A stretch of 64,000 bases of DNA, taken from NCBI GenBank assembly GCA_964475415.1, contig CAYYWZ010000013.1, positions 1 through 64,000 on the forward strand, given 5' to 3'. This document shows, piece after piece, positions 18,139 through 27,118 of this stretch (positions are counted from its first letter, which is position 1; each line of letters starts with the position of its first letter). The translations under genes were made by a program, and so were the position numbers. The notes below the pieces were generated by a model. The model did not search any database, was not told the origin of the DNA, and saw only the letters and a program-made list of their open reading frames with translations. The stretch comes from CALCMJ01 sp964475415 (GTDB lineage: Bacteria; Bacteroidota; Bacteroidia; Chitinophagales; Saprospiraceae).

Positions 18139-19375
18139 CTTCTATTTGGACTTTACCTATGTATTCTACTATGCCAAGATTAATTCCAGCTTTACCTATT
18201 TTTATTCCTTTCCATGTATGTCCACAATCATTATGTAGTAAGGCATTATTAAGTATAAGCTTACCTCCTGGCTCTACAGTAATAGATCCTCCTTTAGCCA
18301 TAGACATACGACAACTTATAGTAAGTTCACCTCCCTTAGCAACTATAATATCATTTGTTACATCTTTAGCGCCACCCCAGCTTTTTTTAGAATCTATAAC
18401 TAGTGCCACCTTAGGATCTAGTTCACACCAGTTAGGAACAAACAGTTTGCGTTGCATACTATTTGCTCGGGATATATTCTTATACATAACACCTATCTGA
18501 CATGGTGTAACAGCACCCTGACTATTATTATAATCCATCATGTTATTAGAAGCTAGGCCATCACATCTCGAATCATTATCATCCCAGCAGTTTGGGTGCT
18601 TAGGGGTATCATCGCATCCATCATTATTCAGCCATGCGTGTCTAAGTCCTAGTATATGACCTATCTCGTGGTTGACAAGTGTAGCATATTTCCAAGACTT
18701 TCTTTCATTGGAATACAGTCCTGATACTTTGAGATCTGAGCCTAAGGCTATACCTGATCCGTGACCTTTGTAGGTTTTTGATTTTACACTATCAGGATGA
18801 TGAGGTAAGACAAATATGTTTATGATAGAATCACTACCTATCTTGTACTTGTTAATAACCTTCCTGTCATAGTTGTTTCTATTTTTTCCTTTATTGATAA
18901 AATAATATAACTCATCATCATTGTGATAATAGAACCCATCATCATTGGGATCATCAGAGGACGGAGTGATAACGTACTGATATCCTATCGGTAAGGCTGG
19001 AGTTTTATTCCCTCTGGGAAGCTTCATTTTTTTATTTACTGCAATTCTTTCGTTTGCATTATTCAGTAACTCTTTCATAAATTTCTTCCCTTCTCTTTTT
19101 CCAAAATTCCCTTGCCCTTTGCTATCGTACATAAAGTGAACGTTGACTCTAAGATCTAAGGGCTTATGTAGGTCTGGAAATTCCATATCAGGAATATAAT
19201 TCAGAGGATCGGTACATCCTTTCTTCCCTGTACTTTTAGTGGCACTAAGTGTACCTAGCGTTTCTAGCTGCTCCACCTGGGTAAGACTTATGTACTCCAG
19301 ATTCTGAGTTTTACAAGCAAGAATGATGAATAGAAATATTACTACAATTGCTACTATGTATTTAGTGCTCCGCAT
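18122..19375 (-). CDS. Secreted lipoprotein metalloprotease, M43 (pappalysin-like)
   Basis: 417 aa. The N-terminal signal peptide ends in ILAC, a lipobox, so export and lipidation are expected. The zinc site HEIGHILGLRHAW starts at His236 (H-E-x2-H-x2-G-L-x-H), with downstream NNMMDY supplying the Met-turn, as in M43/metzincin enzymes. After residue about 340 the sequence turns into a beta-helix-like segment (GGELTISCRMSMAKGGSITVEPGGKLILNN) that elsewhere leads into long adhesin-like tails but here stops at 417. It overlaps fabG by 22 bp upstream and the membrane protein gene by 17 bp downstream, an unusually tight packing for a secreted protease. Confidence 0.88.
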   Translation of the reverse strand: MRSTKYIVAIVVIFLFIILACKTQNLEYISLTQVEQLETLGTLSATKSTGKKGCTDPLNYIPDMEFPDLHKPLDLRVNVHFMYDSKGQGNFGKREGKKFMKELLNNANERIAVNKKMKLPRGNKTPALPIGYQYVITPSSDDPNDDGFYYHNDDELYYFINKGKNRNNYDRKVINKYKIGSDSIINIFVLPHHPDSVKSKTYKGHGSGIALGSDLKVSGLYSNERKSWKYATLVNHEIGHILGLRHAWLNNDGCDDTPKHPNCWDDNDSRCDGLASNNMMDYNNSQGAVTPCQIGVMYKNISRANSMQRKLFVPNWCELDPKVALVIDSKKSWGGAKDVTNDIIVAKGGELTISCRMSMAKGGSITVEPGGKLILNNALLHNDCGHTWKGIKIGKAGINLGIVEYIGKVQIEDVEQS

Positions 19376-20091
19376 ACGCTTATCGTTTGTCCTGATATAT
19401 AGGTAGATAGATCAGAGGCTAAAAAAACGCAAGCATTAGCAACATCTTCTCCTGACCCCATTCTCTTTAGTGGAATAGCATCTTCATAAGCTTTGATCAC
19501 TTTTTCGTCGAGCTCACCAGTCATCTCTGTAGTGATAAAACCCGGTGCTATAGCATTACATCTGATACCTCTAGATCCTACTTCCTTTGCTATAGATTTT
19601 GTAAATCCTATGATACCTGCTTTCGAAGCAGCATAATTAGCCTGTCCAGCATTTCCGAATACACCTACAACAGAAGACATGTTGATAATAGACCCTGCTC
19701 TATTTTTGAGCATATGTCTTAAGAGCTGTTTCGTAACATTAAATACAGATTTAAGATTAACATCTATAACTCTATCCCATTGCTCTTCACTCATTCTGAG
19801 CATAAGGGTATCCTGAGTGATTCCAGCATTATTGATTAGCACATCTATCTTAGGATGATCTTCTGTCACTTGCTTTACCAAGGCTTCAGCTTCTTCATAA
19901 CTACTTGCATCTGACCTTATTGCAAATACTCTATCACCTAGTTCCGACACAATAGCTTCAGCTTTCTCAGCTGAAGATCTATATGTAAATATTACCACTG
20001 CTCCTTCTTTATGAAAAGAACGTACAATAGATTCCCCTATTCCTCTAGAACCGCCAGTAATAAGGCATGTTTTTCCTTCTAATAAACCCAT
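19354..20091 (-). CDS. fabG: 3-oxoacyl-ACP reductase
   Basis: An NADPH-dependent SDR that reduces 3-oxoacyl-ACP in fatty-acid elongation, cytoplasmic. It keeps TGGSRGIG (cofactor), NNAGITQDTLMLRM (the FabG-specific segment), catalytic Ser in NMSSVVG and YAASKAG, and the C-terminal AIAPGFITTEMT. I place the start at MGLLEGK (20091) because this matches the usual FabG N-terminus; an in-frame ATG seven codons upstream (20112) is possible. The 3' end overlaps the M43 protease start by 22 bp. Divergent from the acyl-CoA oxidase-like gene. Confidence 0.95.
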   Translation of the reverse strand: MGLLEGKTCLITGGSRGIGESIVRSFHKEGAVVIFTYRSSAEKAEAIVSELGDRVFAIRSDASSYEEAEALVKQVTEDHPKIDVLINNAGITQDTLMLRMSEEQWDRVIDVNLKSVFNVTKQLLRHMLKNRAGSIINMSSVVGVFGNAGQANYAASKAGIIGFTKSIAKEVGSRGIRCNAIAPGFITTEMTGELDEKVIKAYEDAIPLKRMGSGEDVANACVFLASDLSTYISGQTISVCGALNT

Positions 20092-20245
20092 ATATTTTTC
20101 GATTTGGATCAAAAATAAGAACTTTTTGTCTTGACTGTACCAGAGTTAGATTTTTTGTTTGTAAAAAAACGCTGCTTTATCAACTGACTCATATCAATTG
20201 ACAATAAAATTGTAATTTAAAGAATTATAAATAATAAATTATATT

Positions 20246-22570
20246 ATGAGTATTAAGGAACAAGAATTTACAAGTTTCTCGCCAGGTATACTGAGTATGT
20301 TACCCTTATTTTATGTAGGATGGTCAGATTCCGTTCTTAGTCCGAGCGAAATGAAAATCATCCATAAAACCTTGGAAGAATTTCCATTTTTGACAAAAGA
20401 AGATAGAAAATATCTTATCAAATGGACCAATCCACTAAATCCACCCTCAGAGAAAATATTCAAATCTTGGGCACTAGAAATAAGAAAGTTCTCCGATAAT
20501 ATACCTCACGATAAAAAACAATCATTAGCCGATCTTGGATTAGAAATAGCTCAGGCGAGTACTAACTATAAAAGTGATATCATATGGAATGCTCCTGAAA
20601 CTAAAAATGCGCTAGCTGAAGTCGAGGAAGCTCTAGGAATCAATAATTCTGTAAGCCAAAATCTAGTCTTTGGGTCTTCCGATACAGACCTAATAGAAAA
20701 TAATCAAGCTTCTAGTTTTTCTGCTATTAAACTAGGGAAAGCTCTTGATGGGCCCTACGCAGAAACTAAAGAGAGGATGCGTAAGCTGATGAGAGATCCA
20801 TTTTTTGCCTACCAAACAATACGAGATAAAGACGAGTATAGAAACCATGTTCTAGAACAGCTCAAGGCACTTTCTAAACAAGGACTAAGTGCGTATGCAT
20901 TTTCCAAAAAATATGGTGGTCTACAGAAATCAGGTGACCACATTACTGTATTCGAGATGTTAGGTTATCATGATCTAAGCCTCACCATTAAGTTCGGTGT
21001 ACAGTTTGGATTATTTGGTGGTGCTATAAGTGGCCTAGGCACGGAAGTACATCACAAAAAATATATTGCTCCACTTATCTCAGCGGAGTTATTAGGATGT
21101 TTTGCCATGACAGAAACAGGTCATGGCTCTAATGTTAAGGGCTTAGAAACTACCGCTACATACAACAAAGAAAATGATAGTATAATCATAAACACACCGC
21201 ATAGGTCTGCCGGGAAGGAGTACATAGGTAACGCTATACACTGTAGTATGGCTGCTGTGTTTGCACAGCTTATTGTTGATGGAGAAAGCCATGGTGTACA
21301 TGCTATTCTTGTACCTGTAAGGGATAAAGAAAATAATTTATTGCCAGGAGTAGAAATAGAAGATTGCGGTTACAAGATGGGACTTAATGGTGTAGACAAT
21401 GGTAGGTTATGGTTTACAGATGTGGAGGTACCTAGAGAAAACTTACTAAATAAGTATGGATCTATAACGGATGAAGGTAAATACCACAGTCCTATTGCAG
21501 ATGCTAACAAAAGATTTTTCACTATGCTAGGTGCGCTTGTAGCTGGAAGAATTTCTGTAGGTCTTGCTGGACTGAATGCTTCCAAGACAGCCTTAACAAT
21601 AGCTATAAAATATGGCCTTAAGCGACAGCAATTTGCAGGTAAAGAAGGAGATCCAGAAACAATATTGATGGATTACCCATCACACCAGAGAAGATTGTTA
21701 CCCCTGCTAGCGAGAACGCATGCTCTATATTTTGCTATGAGCGATGTAGTTGTAGATTATGCACAGTTAGGAGAAGATGGCGATACAAGAAAGATAGAAA
21801 CGGATGCAGCAGGGCTGAAGGCTATAGCAACCTGGCATACGACTAATACCATACAGGAATGTAGAGAAGCCTGTGGAGGAAAAGGTTATCTATCAGAAAA
21901 TAGGTTTACTGATCTAAAAGCCGACACAGATATTTTTACAACCTTCGAAGGTGATAATACGGTCTTATTACAACTCGTAGCAAAGGGCTTGCTGACAAAG
22001 TTTAAAAAATCTTTTAACGATGAAGGTTTCCGTGCAGTGATGCGTTATCTCGGCAGTAGGCTATCGCAAAAAGCTACAGAGTTCAACCCTGTCTTTCAGA
22101 GAAATACAAAAGTATCGCATCTGATGGATATAGAATTCCATAAAGATGCTTTTAGATATAGAGAGAAAAAATTATTGCTGACAGTAAGTCAGAGAATGCA
22201 GGATTATCTCAAGAAAAGAATAGATCCCTACAAGGCTTATCTAAAATGTCAAACACATATGATCGAGCTAGCTAAGGCTTATGTTGACAGGATGGCGCTT
22301 AAGGCATTTATTAAGAGAATAGAAGTTATGGAAGAAGGACCAGAGAAAAAAGTTCTGCTTAAGGTGTATCAACTTTTTGCATTGACCACAATAGAAGATA
22401 ATAAGGGTTGGTTCCTAGAAAATGATTATATGGATGGTACTAAATCGAAAGCAATAAGAAGGGTCACTAACAAGTTATGCCAAGAACTCAGATACGAAGC
22501 AGAAGGGCTTGTCGATGCATTTCTTATTCCAGAAGAAATGCTAGGTGCAAAGATTATTCTATATAATTGA
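20246..22570 (+). CDS. Acyl-CoA dehydrogenase/oxidase family protein
   Basis: 774 aa, much longer than ordinary acyl-CoA dehydrogenases (about 380-400 aa) and close to acyl-CoA oxidases. Residues 1-110 form an extra N-terminal module ('FYVGWSDSVLSPSEMKIIHK', which recalls TerB-like helices). The flavin domain follows with GCFAMTETGHGSNVKGLETTA and the FAD-contact region CREACGGKGYLSENRFTDLKADTDIFTTFEGDN, where the Glu of TFEGDN is the likely catalytic base, as in acyl-CoA oxidases. The C-terminal 200 residues are helical. Role: first oxidation step of fatty acyl-CoA beta-oxidation; the electron acceptor (oxygen or ETF) cannot be told from sequence. A strong hairpin follows the stop. Confidence 0.92.
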   Translation: MSIKEQEFTSFSPGILSMLPLFYVGWSDSVLSPSEMKIIHKTLEEFPFLTKEDRKYLIKWTNPLNPPSEKIFKSWALEIRKFSDNIPHDKKQSLADLGLEIAQASTNYKSDIIWNAPETKNALAEVEEALGINNSVSQNLVFGSSDTDLIENNQASSFSAIKLGKALDGPYAETKERMRKLMRDPFFAYQTIRDKDEYRNHVLEQLKALSKQGLSAYAFSKKYGGLQKSGDHITVFEMLGYHDLSLTIKFGVQFGLFGGAISGLGTEVHHKKYIAPLISAELLGCFAMTETGHGSNVKGLETTATYNKENDSIIINTPHRSAGKEYIGNAIHCSMAAVFAQLIVDGESHGVHAILVPVRDKENNLLPGVEIEDCGYKMGLNGVDNGRLWFTDVEVPRENLLNKYGSITDEGKYHSPIADANKRFFTMLGALVAGRISVGLAGLNASKTALTIAIKYGLKRQQFAGKEGDPETILMDYPSHQRRLLPLLARTHALYFAMSDVVVDYAQLGEDGDTRKIETDAAGLKAIATWHTTNTIQECREACGGKGYLSENRFTDLKADTDIFTTFEGDNTVLLQLVAKGLLTKFKKSFNDEGFRAVMRYLGSRLSQKATEFNPVFQRNTKVSHLMDIEFHKDAFRYREKKLLLTVSQRMQDYLKKRIDPYKAYLKCQTHMIELAKAYVDRMALKAFIKRIEVMEEGPEKKVLLKVYQLFALTTIEDNKGWFLENDYMDGTKSKAIRRVTNKLCQELRYEAEGLVDAFLIPEEMLGAKIILYN

Positions 22571-22590
22571 TTTTGATTTGATAAAAAAAA

Positions 22591-22618
22591 GAGTAGATGA
22601 TAAGATAATCATCTACTC
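22591..22618. terminator. Bidirectional-looking terminator hairpin
   Basis: A perfect 11-bp inverted repeat, GAGTAGATGAT / ATCATCTACTC, with a 6-nt loop. It is preceded by eight A's (a U-run for the minus strand) and followed by a T-rich stretch. It lies 20 bp after the acyl-CoA oxidase-like gene and also downstream of the minus-strand glycosyltransferase remnant. Confidence 0.8.
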
Positions 22619-22729
22619 TCTTACTCAAACAACTTTACTTTTATGATGATTTATATTTTATTAAAAAAGAGTAGGAGATAACATTTTACCTCCTAACACT
22701 TAAATGATAATATAAAACACCCTTATATT

Positions 22730-23065
22730 TTAAGCCGCCTTAGATTCTAGATTAGAATAAAGCGTTTTTATCTCTATATCGACACCATGAAGGTATGGCT
22801 GAATTTTGTAGTCCATTACTATTTTTGCAAGCATTCCAGGGATCTTGAGAGAATCTTTAAGTGAAATTTTAGACCCTTCCATATGAATCCATCTTTTTAA
22901 TGGAACTTCTTGTATTCTATTCATAATAAGCTTTCGTCCATAAGCTTTTTTTAATTTCAAGAAAATCTCTACATCGAATAACCATCTTGTTGTAGATGAT
23001 TTGACAACTGGGATTATAGATGGTATACAGGTTTTACCGTTACAAGTTACCCTCCTCTTGTACAT
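22730..23065 (-). pseudogene. Glycosyltransferase family 2 C-terminal remnant
   Basis: 111 codons remain. The text SSTTRWLFDVEIFLKLKKAYG ... IQEVPLKRWIHMEGSKISLKDSLKIPGML matches the C-terminal third of dolichyl-phosphate-mannose-synthase-like GT2 enzymes, whose usual sequence reads 'sRWLFDVEiF.r' and 'EvPl..W.h..GSKl...dsikip'. The preceding CNGKTCIPSIIPVV looks like a mutated 'DTQCGAKlFxPSIIPVV'. The N-terminal two thirds, including the nucleotide-sugar DxD motif, are absent, and a TAG sits four codons above the first ATG. It cannot be an active transferase. A complete but different GT2 lies at 56340-57056. Confidence 0.75.
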
Positions 23066-23333
23066 CAGATTATAGCACTACTTTCTTTTGTAGTAGGTCT
23101 CAAGATGGGATTCTATACTGTTATATCTGTCTTAGATTTTTCGTGTGTAAGTATTAAATTTTTCATTTCTAAATTATTGTAATGTGTTATAAAATAAATA
23201 TTCTTTTAAATACAGCACAATAATAGCCTCATTAGGGGTTTAATACTCCTGATTTTAGTTAACTAGCGCCTTATACCCGTTTTTTGGATTATAATACACG
23301 GTAATTGGAAAAACGAATTCTATCTTTATTACA

Positions 23334-25367
23334 ATGATAAAAATTAGACGAATTGGGCTCTCCATAATTCTTAGCTTTTTATACTTTATAAGTATAACTG
23401 GCCAATCTTCAAGTTTTCAAGAAGGATTCGACTATCTAGAACAAGGTGCATACGAAGAAGCAGAACAATTCTTCGAGAAGGTCTTACTTGAAGACACGAA
23501 TAACAAAACTGCTCAAATATGCTATAACAGGGCGATCGGCTTACAAGGAAAATCGAGTCTAGCGTTGAAAAATTTTGTCCTATTAGATGATCAGTTTCCC
23601 GATGACTATGAAATTCAACTCAACCTTGCTGAGGCGTATATGTGGAACAAAGATTATGATGCTGCTTCAACATTGTATGCACAATTAATAGAAAAAGATA
23701 AAACTAACTTCGTAGCTCTTATGGGCTATGCAAATGCTCAAGCAGCTACTAAAAATTATGAAGAAGCGCTCGTATTTATTAAAAAAGCATTAGAAGTAGA
23801 CTCCTTAAATCAAAGTGCAGCTCTATCCCAAAAATTTATCAACCTAGGATATGCTGATCAGCTGAAGAAACAAAAGTCTTATGAAGAGTCTGAATCTATC
23901 CTTTTGACTCTGGATAAAGAATTTCCTCAAGACAAAGATGTTTATATAAGTATAGCTAATCTATACCTTACTTGGGACAGACCCTCTGATGCTCAAACCA
24001 TTTTCAAAAAAATGGATCTGCTCGATATGAATCCTTTCCAAGCCTATAATGGTCTATCTTATACTAGCTTGCTTCTGCATAGACATAAGGATGCTTATCG
24101 CTATGCAGAGAAAGCCATAGAACTGAATAGCGAGGATAGGTCAGAAAGAATAAAATCTGGTATAACTTACACCAATGCACTAGGTATTAATAATAGATTT
24201 TCTGAAGCAGGACATTACTTAGAATCCTTAGAAGAAGCTGAAGGTCAGGATTTACAGATAGATATGGCTAAGGCTAGAATGAAATTATGGAACAGATCGT
24301 TTAAAAAATCTTACGAAGAGTTTCTTCTCCTAGAAGAGCTTAATCCAGAAAGTTTTGAGATTAAGATGAGTATAGCAGAAACCTTAGTCGCACTAAAAAA
24401 GAAAAATAAGGCAAAAGCAAAAATAAGAGAAGCCCTTAATCTGCAAGCTGAACAGGCAGATGCAGAGCGTTTACTACACAAACTAGAACTAGAATCTAGA
24501 CCTCTTATACACTTTTACACAGATAGAAATACAGATATAGGTGATAACAACTCCAATGTTTTCGGGTTAGATGTTCAATTAAATAAAGACGAAAAATTTA
24601 CACCAAGATTATTTGTCAATAGAAAAAATACAACGCAGGCTAACACCATTAGCGCAAATATATTACGAGCTGGTGTAGGTAACATCTTGCAGTTAAGGCC
24701 TTCCTTAAAGTTGATTACAGATATAGGCGCAGCACGTATTTCTTCTCCTAATATATCAGGTGGAGAATTCTTATATAAAGTAGCATTAAATGGACAATTG
24801 GGTAAGGCCCTCAATCTAGAGCTGGGAATTAATAGGGATATACAAGATTATAATTCTGATCTAATAGATAATACAATAAACCTTACAAACTATTACCTGA
24901 GCTATAATTTCAATTTTTCTAGAAAACTTGGTGCTTACTCGCAGTTTATAAGAACAAGTCAAACCGATGGAAATAAAAGAAATTTGATTTTTGCTTCCCT
25001 CTATTATTCTATCAGACAATATCCAAATATCAAATTTGGCGCAGACTTCTTAAGTTTCGAATTTTTGTTTAGTACTCCGGATTATTTTAGTCCAGATTAC
25101 TACCAAAATATAGAAGGTTTTCTACAAGTATCTAATCTAGATTACGAAAAACAAACTATACTATACGATGTTTTTGTGGCGATAGGCAAACAAAAAATAG
25201 AAGACGAAACTTCACAAACGACAAGAAGAATAGAGGTAAAAGCAGGCTATCGATTCAATCCTAGAACGAAAATTCTTCTAAGTTTCTTAAACAGTAATGC
25301 CTCCAAAGTTTCCGCCGTAGGTTTTTCTTTTACAAATTTTGGATTAGATTTTTATCATTACTTATAA
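23334..25367 (+). CDS. TPR protein with C-terminal YaiO-like outer-membrane barrel
   Basis: 677 aa. A signal peptide (to about residue 23, ending ITG-Q) precedes about ten TPR-like helix pairs (AEQFFEKVLLEDTNN, ALVFIKKALEVDSLN, AYRYAEKAIELNSED) up to residue about 385. From about 390 the sequence alternates in beta-strand fashion (LIHFYTDRNTDIGDN ... VGFSFTNFGLDFYHYL) and ends in an aromatic Leu, as outer-membrane barrels do. The layout matches YaiO-type proteins of Bacteroidota. The function is unknown; TPRs suggest a periplasmic scaffold attached to the outer membrane. A terminator hairpin follows directly. Confidence 0.82.
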   Translation: MIKIRRIGLSIILSFLYFISITGQSSSFQEGFDYLEQGAYEEAEQFFEKVLLEDTNNKTAQICYNRAIGLQGKSSLALKNFVLLDDQFPDDYEIQLNLAEAYMWNKDYDAASTLYAQLIEKDKTNFVALMGYANAQAATKNYEEALVFIKKALEVDSLNQSAALSQKFINLGYADQLKKQKSYEESESILLTLDKEFPQDKDVYISIANLYLTWDRPSDAQTIFKKMDLLDMNPFQAYNGLSYTSLLLHRHKDAYRYAEKAIELNSEDRSERIKSGITYTNALGINNRFSEAGHYLESLEEAEGQDLQIDMAKARMKLWNRSFKKSYEEFLLLEELNPESFEIKMSIAETLVALKKKNKAKAKIREALNLQAEQADAERLLHKLELESRPLIHFYTDRNTDIGDNNSNVFGLDVQLNKDEKFTPRLFVNRKNTTQANTISANILRAGVGNILQLRPSLKLITDIGAARISSPNISGGEFLYKVALNGQLGKALNLELGINRDIQDYNSDLIDNTINLTNYYLSYNFNFSRKLGAYSQFIRTSQTDGNKRNLIFASLYYSIRQYPNIKFGADFLSFEFLFSTPDYFSPDYYQNIEGFLQVSNLDYEKQTILYDVFVAIGKQKIEDETSQTTRRIEVKAGYRFNPRTKILLSFLNSNASKVSAVGFSFTNFGLDFYHYL

Positions 25368-25374
25368 AACATAG

Positions 25375-25407
25375 AATAGGAATAGACCAAATTGACCTAT
25401 TCCTATT
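25375..25407 (+). terminator. Terminator hairpin after the TPR/barrel gene
   Basis: An 11-bp perfect inverted repeat, AATAGGAATAG / CTATTCCTATT, with an 11-nt loop, followed by TTT. It starts 8 bp after the stop codon and lies between convergent genes. Confidence 0.75.
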
Positions 25408-25432
25408 TTATGCTTACACTTAATAATCTGAA

Positions 25433-26240
25433 TTATAATTTGGTGAATTTTTCTGTCAACATCTGACCATCTGGGCATGTAATCTTATAAATATATATAC
25501 CCATCTCTAATGAATTAATACCTAATTCTAGTTGATTATATCCTGCTACTGCTTGTCCAACTTTATTAATAACCACCTCTCCATTCATACTTAAAACTTG
25601 TAAATCATAAGCTTGAAAATCAGATGATTTAAACATTATTGTTGCATTATTCGCAACAGGATTAGGATATATGACAGTCTCACTTTGTGTATGTTGGAAT
25701 GGGTTTTCAGAAGTTCTTTCTGTAAAATAAATTTGGCCCAGATCTAATTCTACTTCCGTACTACCCTCCTCGCTTACAACTGTGAAAACTAACATTTTGA
25801 TGTCATTCCATTCTAATATTTCTGCATCACTATTAGAAAACATTTCTTTAGATATATCTATTCTCTGCTCTTCTGTAGTCAATTCAAAAGATGTTCTAAG
25901 TTGATCTTTCCATTCTACGATCCCATCCTTAATCAATGTAATGTTCAAACTTCCCTTTCTTTATTTTCTACCGTAAAGTATAGGTCTCCGTTGTGATAGG
26001 CTCCATTCTTGATATATAGATCTGGAATGCCTGACATATTATAATTACTTATTTCTTTCTCTGCTCTAAGGAGTTCTAATGTACCATTTACAATTGCCGA
26101 AAGATGGCTAATATTACTTGCCCATGTCTGGAAGTTAGAGTAATCTACTTGCTTTGTGTATCTGTCAATACTCCAATGGTTTTCCAAGATAAAATCACCT
26201 GCCTTACCTTCTCGCACTGAAAAGTTGCAACTATATTCCG
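25433..26240 (-). pseudogene. Tail of a T9SS-secreted protein (frameshifted fragment)
   Basis: The frame downstream of the PAS fragment encodes a secreted-protein-like stretch (WASNISHLSAIVNGTLELL ... LYFTVENKEREV), then hits TGA at 25947-25945. The next frame, opened only by a TTG at 25948, carries straight on as NITLIKDGIVEWKDQLRTSF and ends with a type A T9SS sorting domain (YPNPVANNATIMF ... GIYIYKITCPDGQMLTEKFTKL). Dropping one base near 25945 would give a continuous EREVNITLIKDG. It has no signal peptide of its own, so it cannot be exported: a 5'-truncated, frameshifted remnant fused to kinase DNA at about 26240. Confidence 0.75.
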
Positions 26241-26625
26241 CTGTACCGTTTCTTTTCTTGAATTTCAATACGGCTTGGTGATGTTCAGGATCTACAAAAA
26301 GTAAAAATGGTTTCCCTATAACTTGTTCCCACGTGTAGCCCATGGAAGTTAGTCCAGTTTCGTTTACATAGGTAAAAAACCCGTTGAAGTCTATATTAAA
26401 TATAAAGTCTGATGCCTTTTCGACAAGAATCTCATATTTTTCTTTACTTGCCCTTAGTGCATCTGTCCTATCCTTGACTTGTTGCTCTAGATTTGTATTT
26501 AATTCTTTTAACTGTTCATTAGTATGATATAACTCAAGCGCTTTAGATTCAAGAATAGACTCTGCCTCTTTTCTAGCAGCAATAGATCTCTGGAGTCTTT
26601 TCTTTATGATATCTACTTCAGACAT
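26240..26625 (-). pseudogene. N-terminal remnant of a PAS sensor kinase (H-NOX partner)
   Basis: Starts at the ATG 26625, 1 bp after the H-NOX stop. About 55 residues of coiled coil (KKRLQRSIAARKEAESILE ... LEQQVKDRTDAL) lead into a PAS domain (YEILVEKASDFIFNIDFNG ... YVNETGLTSMGYTWEQVIGKPF). Around residue 128 (nt about 26240) the PAS text stops mid-domain and unrelated secreted-protein sequence takes over in frame, giving a 226-aa chimeric ORF (25945-26625). HisKA and HATPase domains are absent. Bacteroidota H-NOX genes are often followed by a kinase of just this N-terminal layout, so this is the cognate kinase, broken by recombination. Confidence 0.75.
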
Positions 26626-26626
26626 C

Positions 26627-27080
26627 TTATTTTTTTATCAAGGTAAACATCACGTTGTTTCCCATATCATCTAGATTTTCTCGACTGACATCTATCGGCT
26701 CACCATAATGCTCTACAGTCTTTTCTATAAGTCCAAGAGCAAAATCTGACATACTTCTTTCTGAACTATATTTCATTTTAAGTATATTATTATCTACTCT
26801 TTGTGTTTCAAAACTAGGTAGCTGAGCATCAGGATATAATTTCCTAACCTCTACATGGATATGATCTTCTATAGATTCTAAAAAATCGAAACTATTATCC
26901 ACTACACTGAAAAAAGATGGATAATTTTTAATAAAGGTATTAAACAAATACTTTCCAAAAGCATTCAATAAATCAGGAATAGGTATGTTGGATTTCTTAT
27001 GTAAATAGGTCAATAGGTTGACCATTTCTGAATGTTCATAAGTACCGGCTTTGATATCGGTTCGTCTCGCTGAGGTACGA
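26627..27080 (-). pseudogene. H-NOX (haem NO-binding) C-terminal fragment
   Basis: From about AGTYEHSEM (27056-27026) through the 132 codons after ATG 27025, the sequence is the C-terminal two thirds of an H-NOX/HNOB protein. It keeps the region of the proximal haem ligand (ESIEDHIHVEVRKLYPDAQLPSF, His57 of the 132-aa ORF) and the haem-propionate motif Y-x-S-x-R (YSSER, residues 86-90). The N-terminal part needed to complete the haem pocket is 1.2 kb upstream, beyond an inserted lipoprotein gene (28262-28384). Between about 27057 and 27119 the frame is open but unlike H-NOX. Without its N-terminus this piece should not fold as a haem sensor. Confidence 0.85.
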
Positions 27081-27118
27081 AAGCGATATGACCTGATATC
27101 TTCTGTTATATATTGCTT

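Noticed and set aside
25945..26625. Functional 226-aa PAS protein
   Set aside because: The PAS domain breaks off and unrelated secreted-protein text follows; a natural single-domain regulator would end after the PAS domain.
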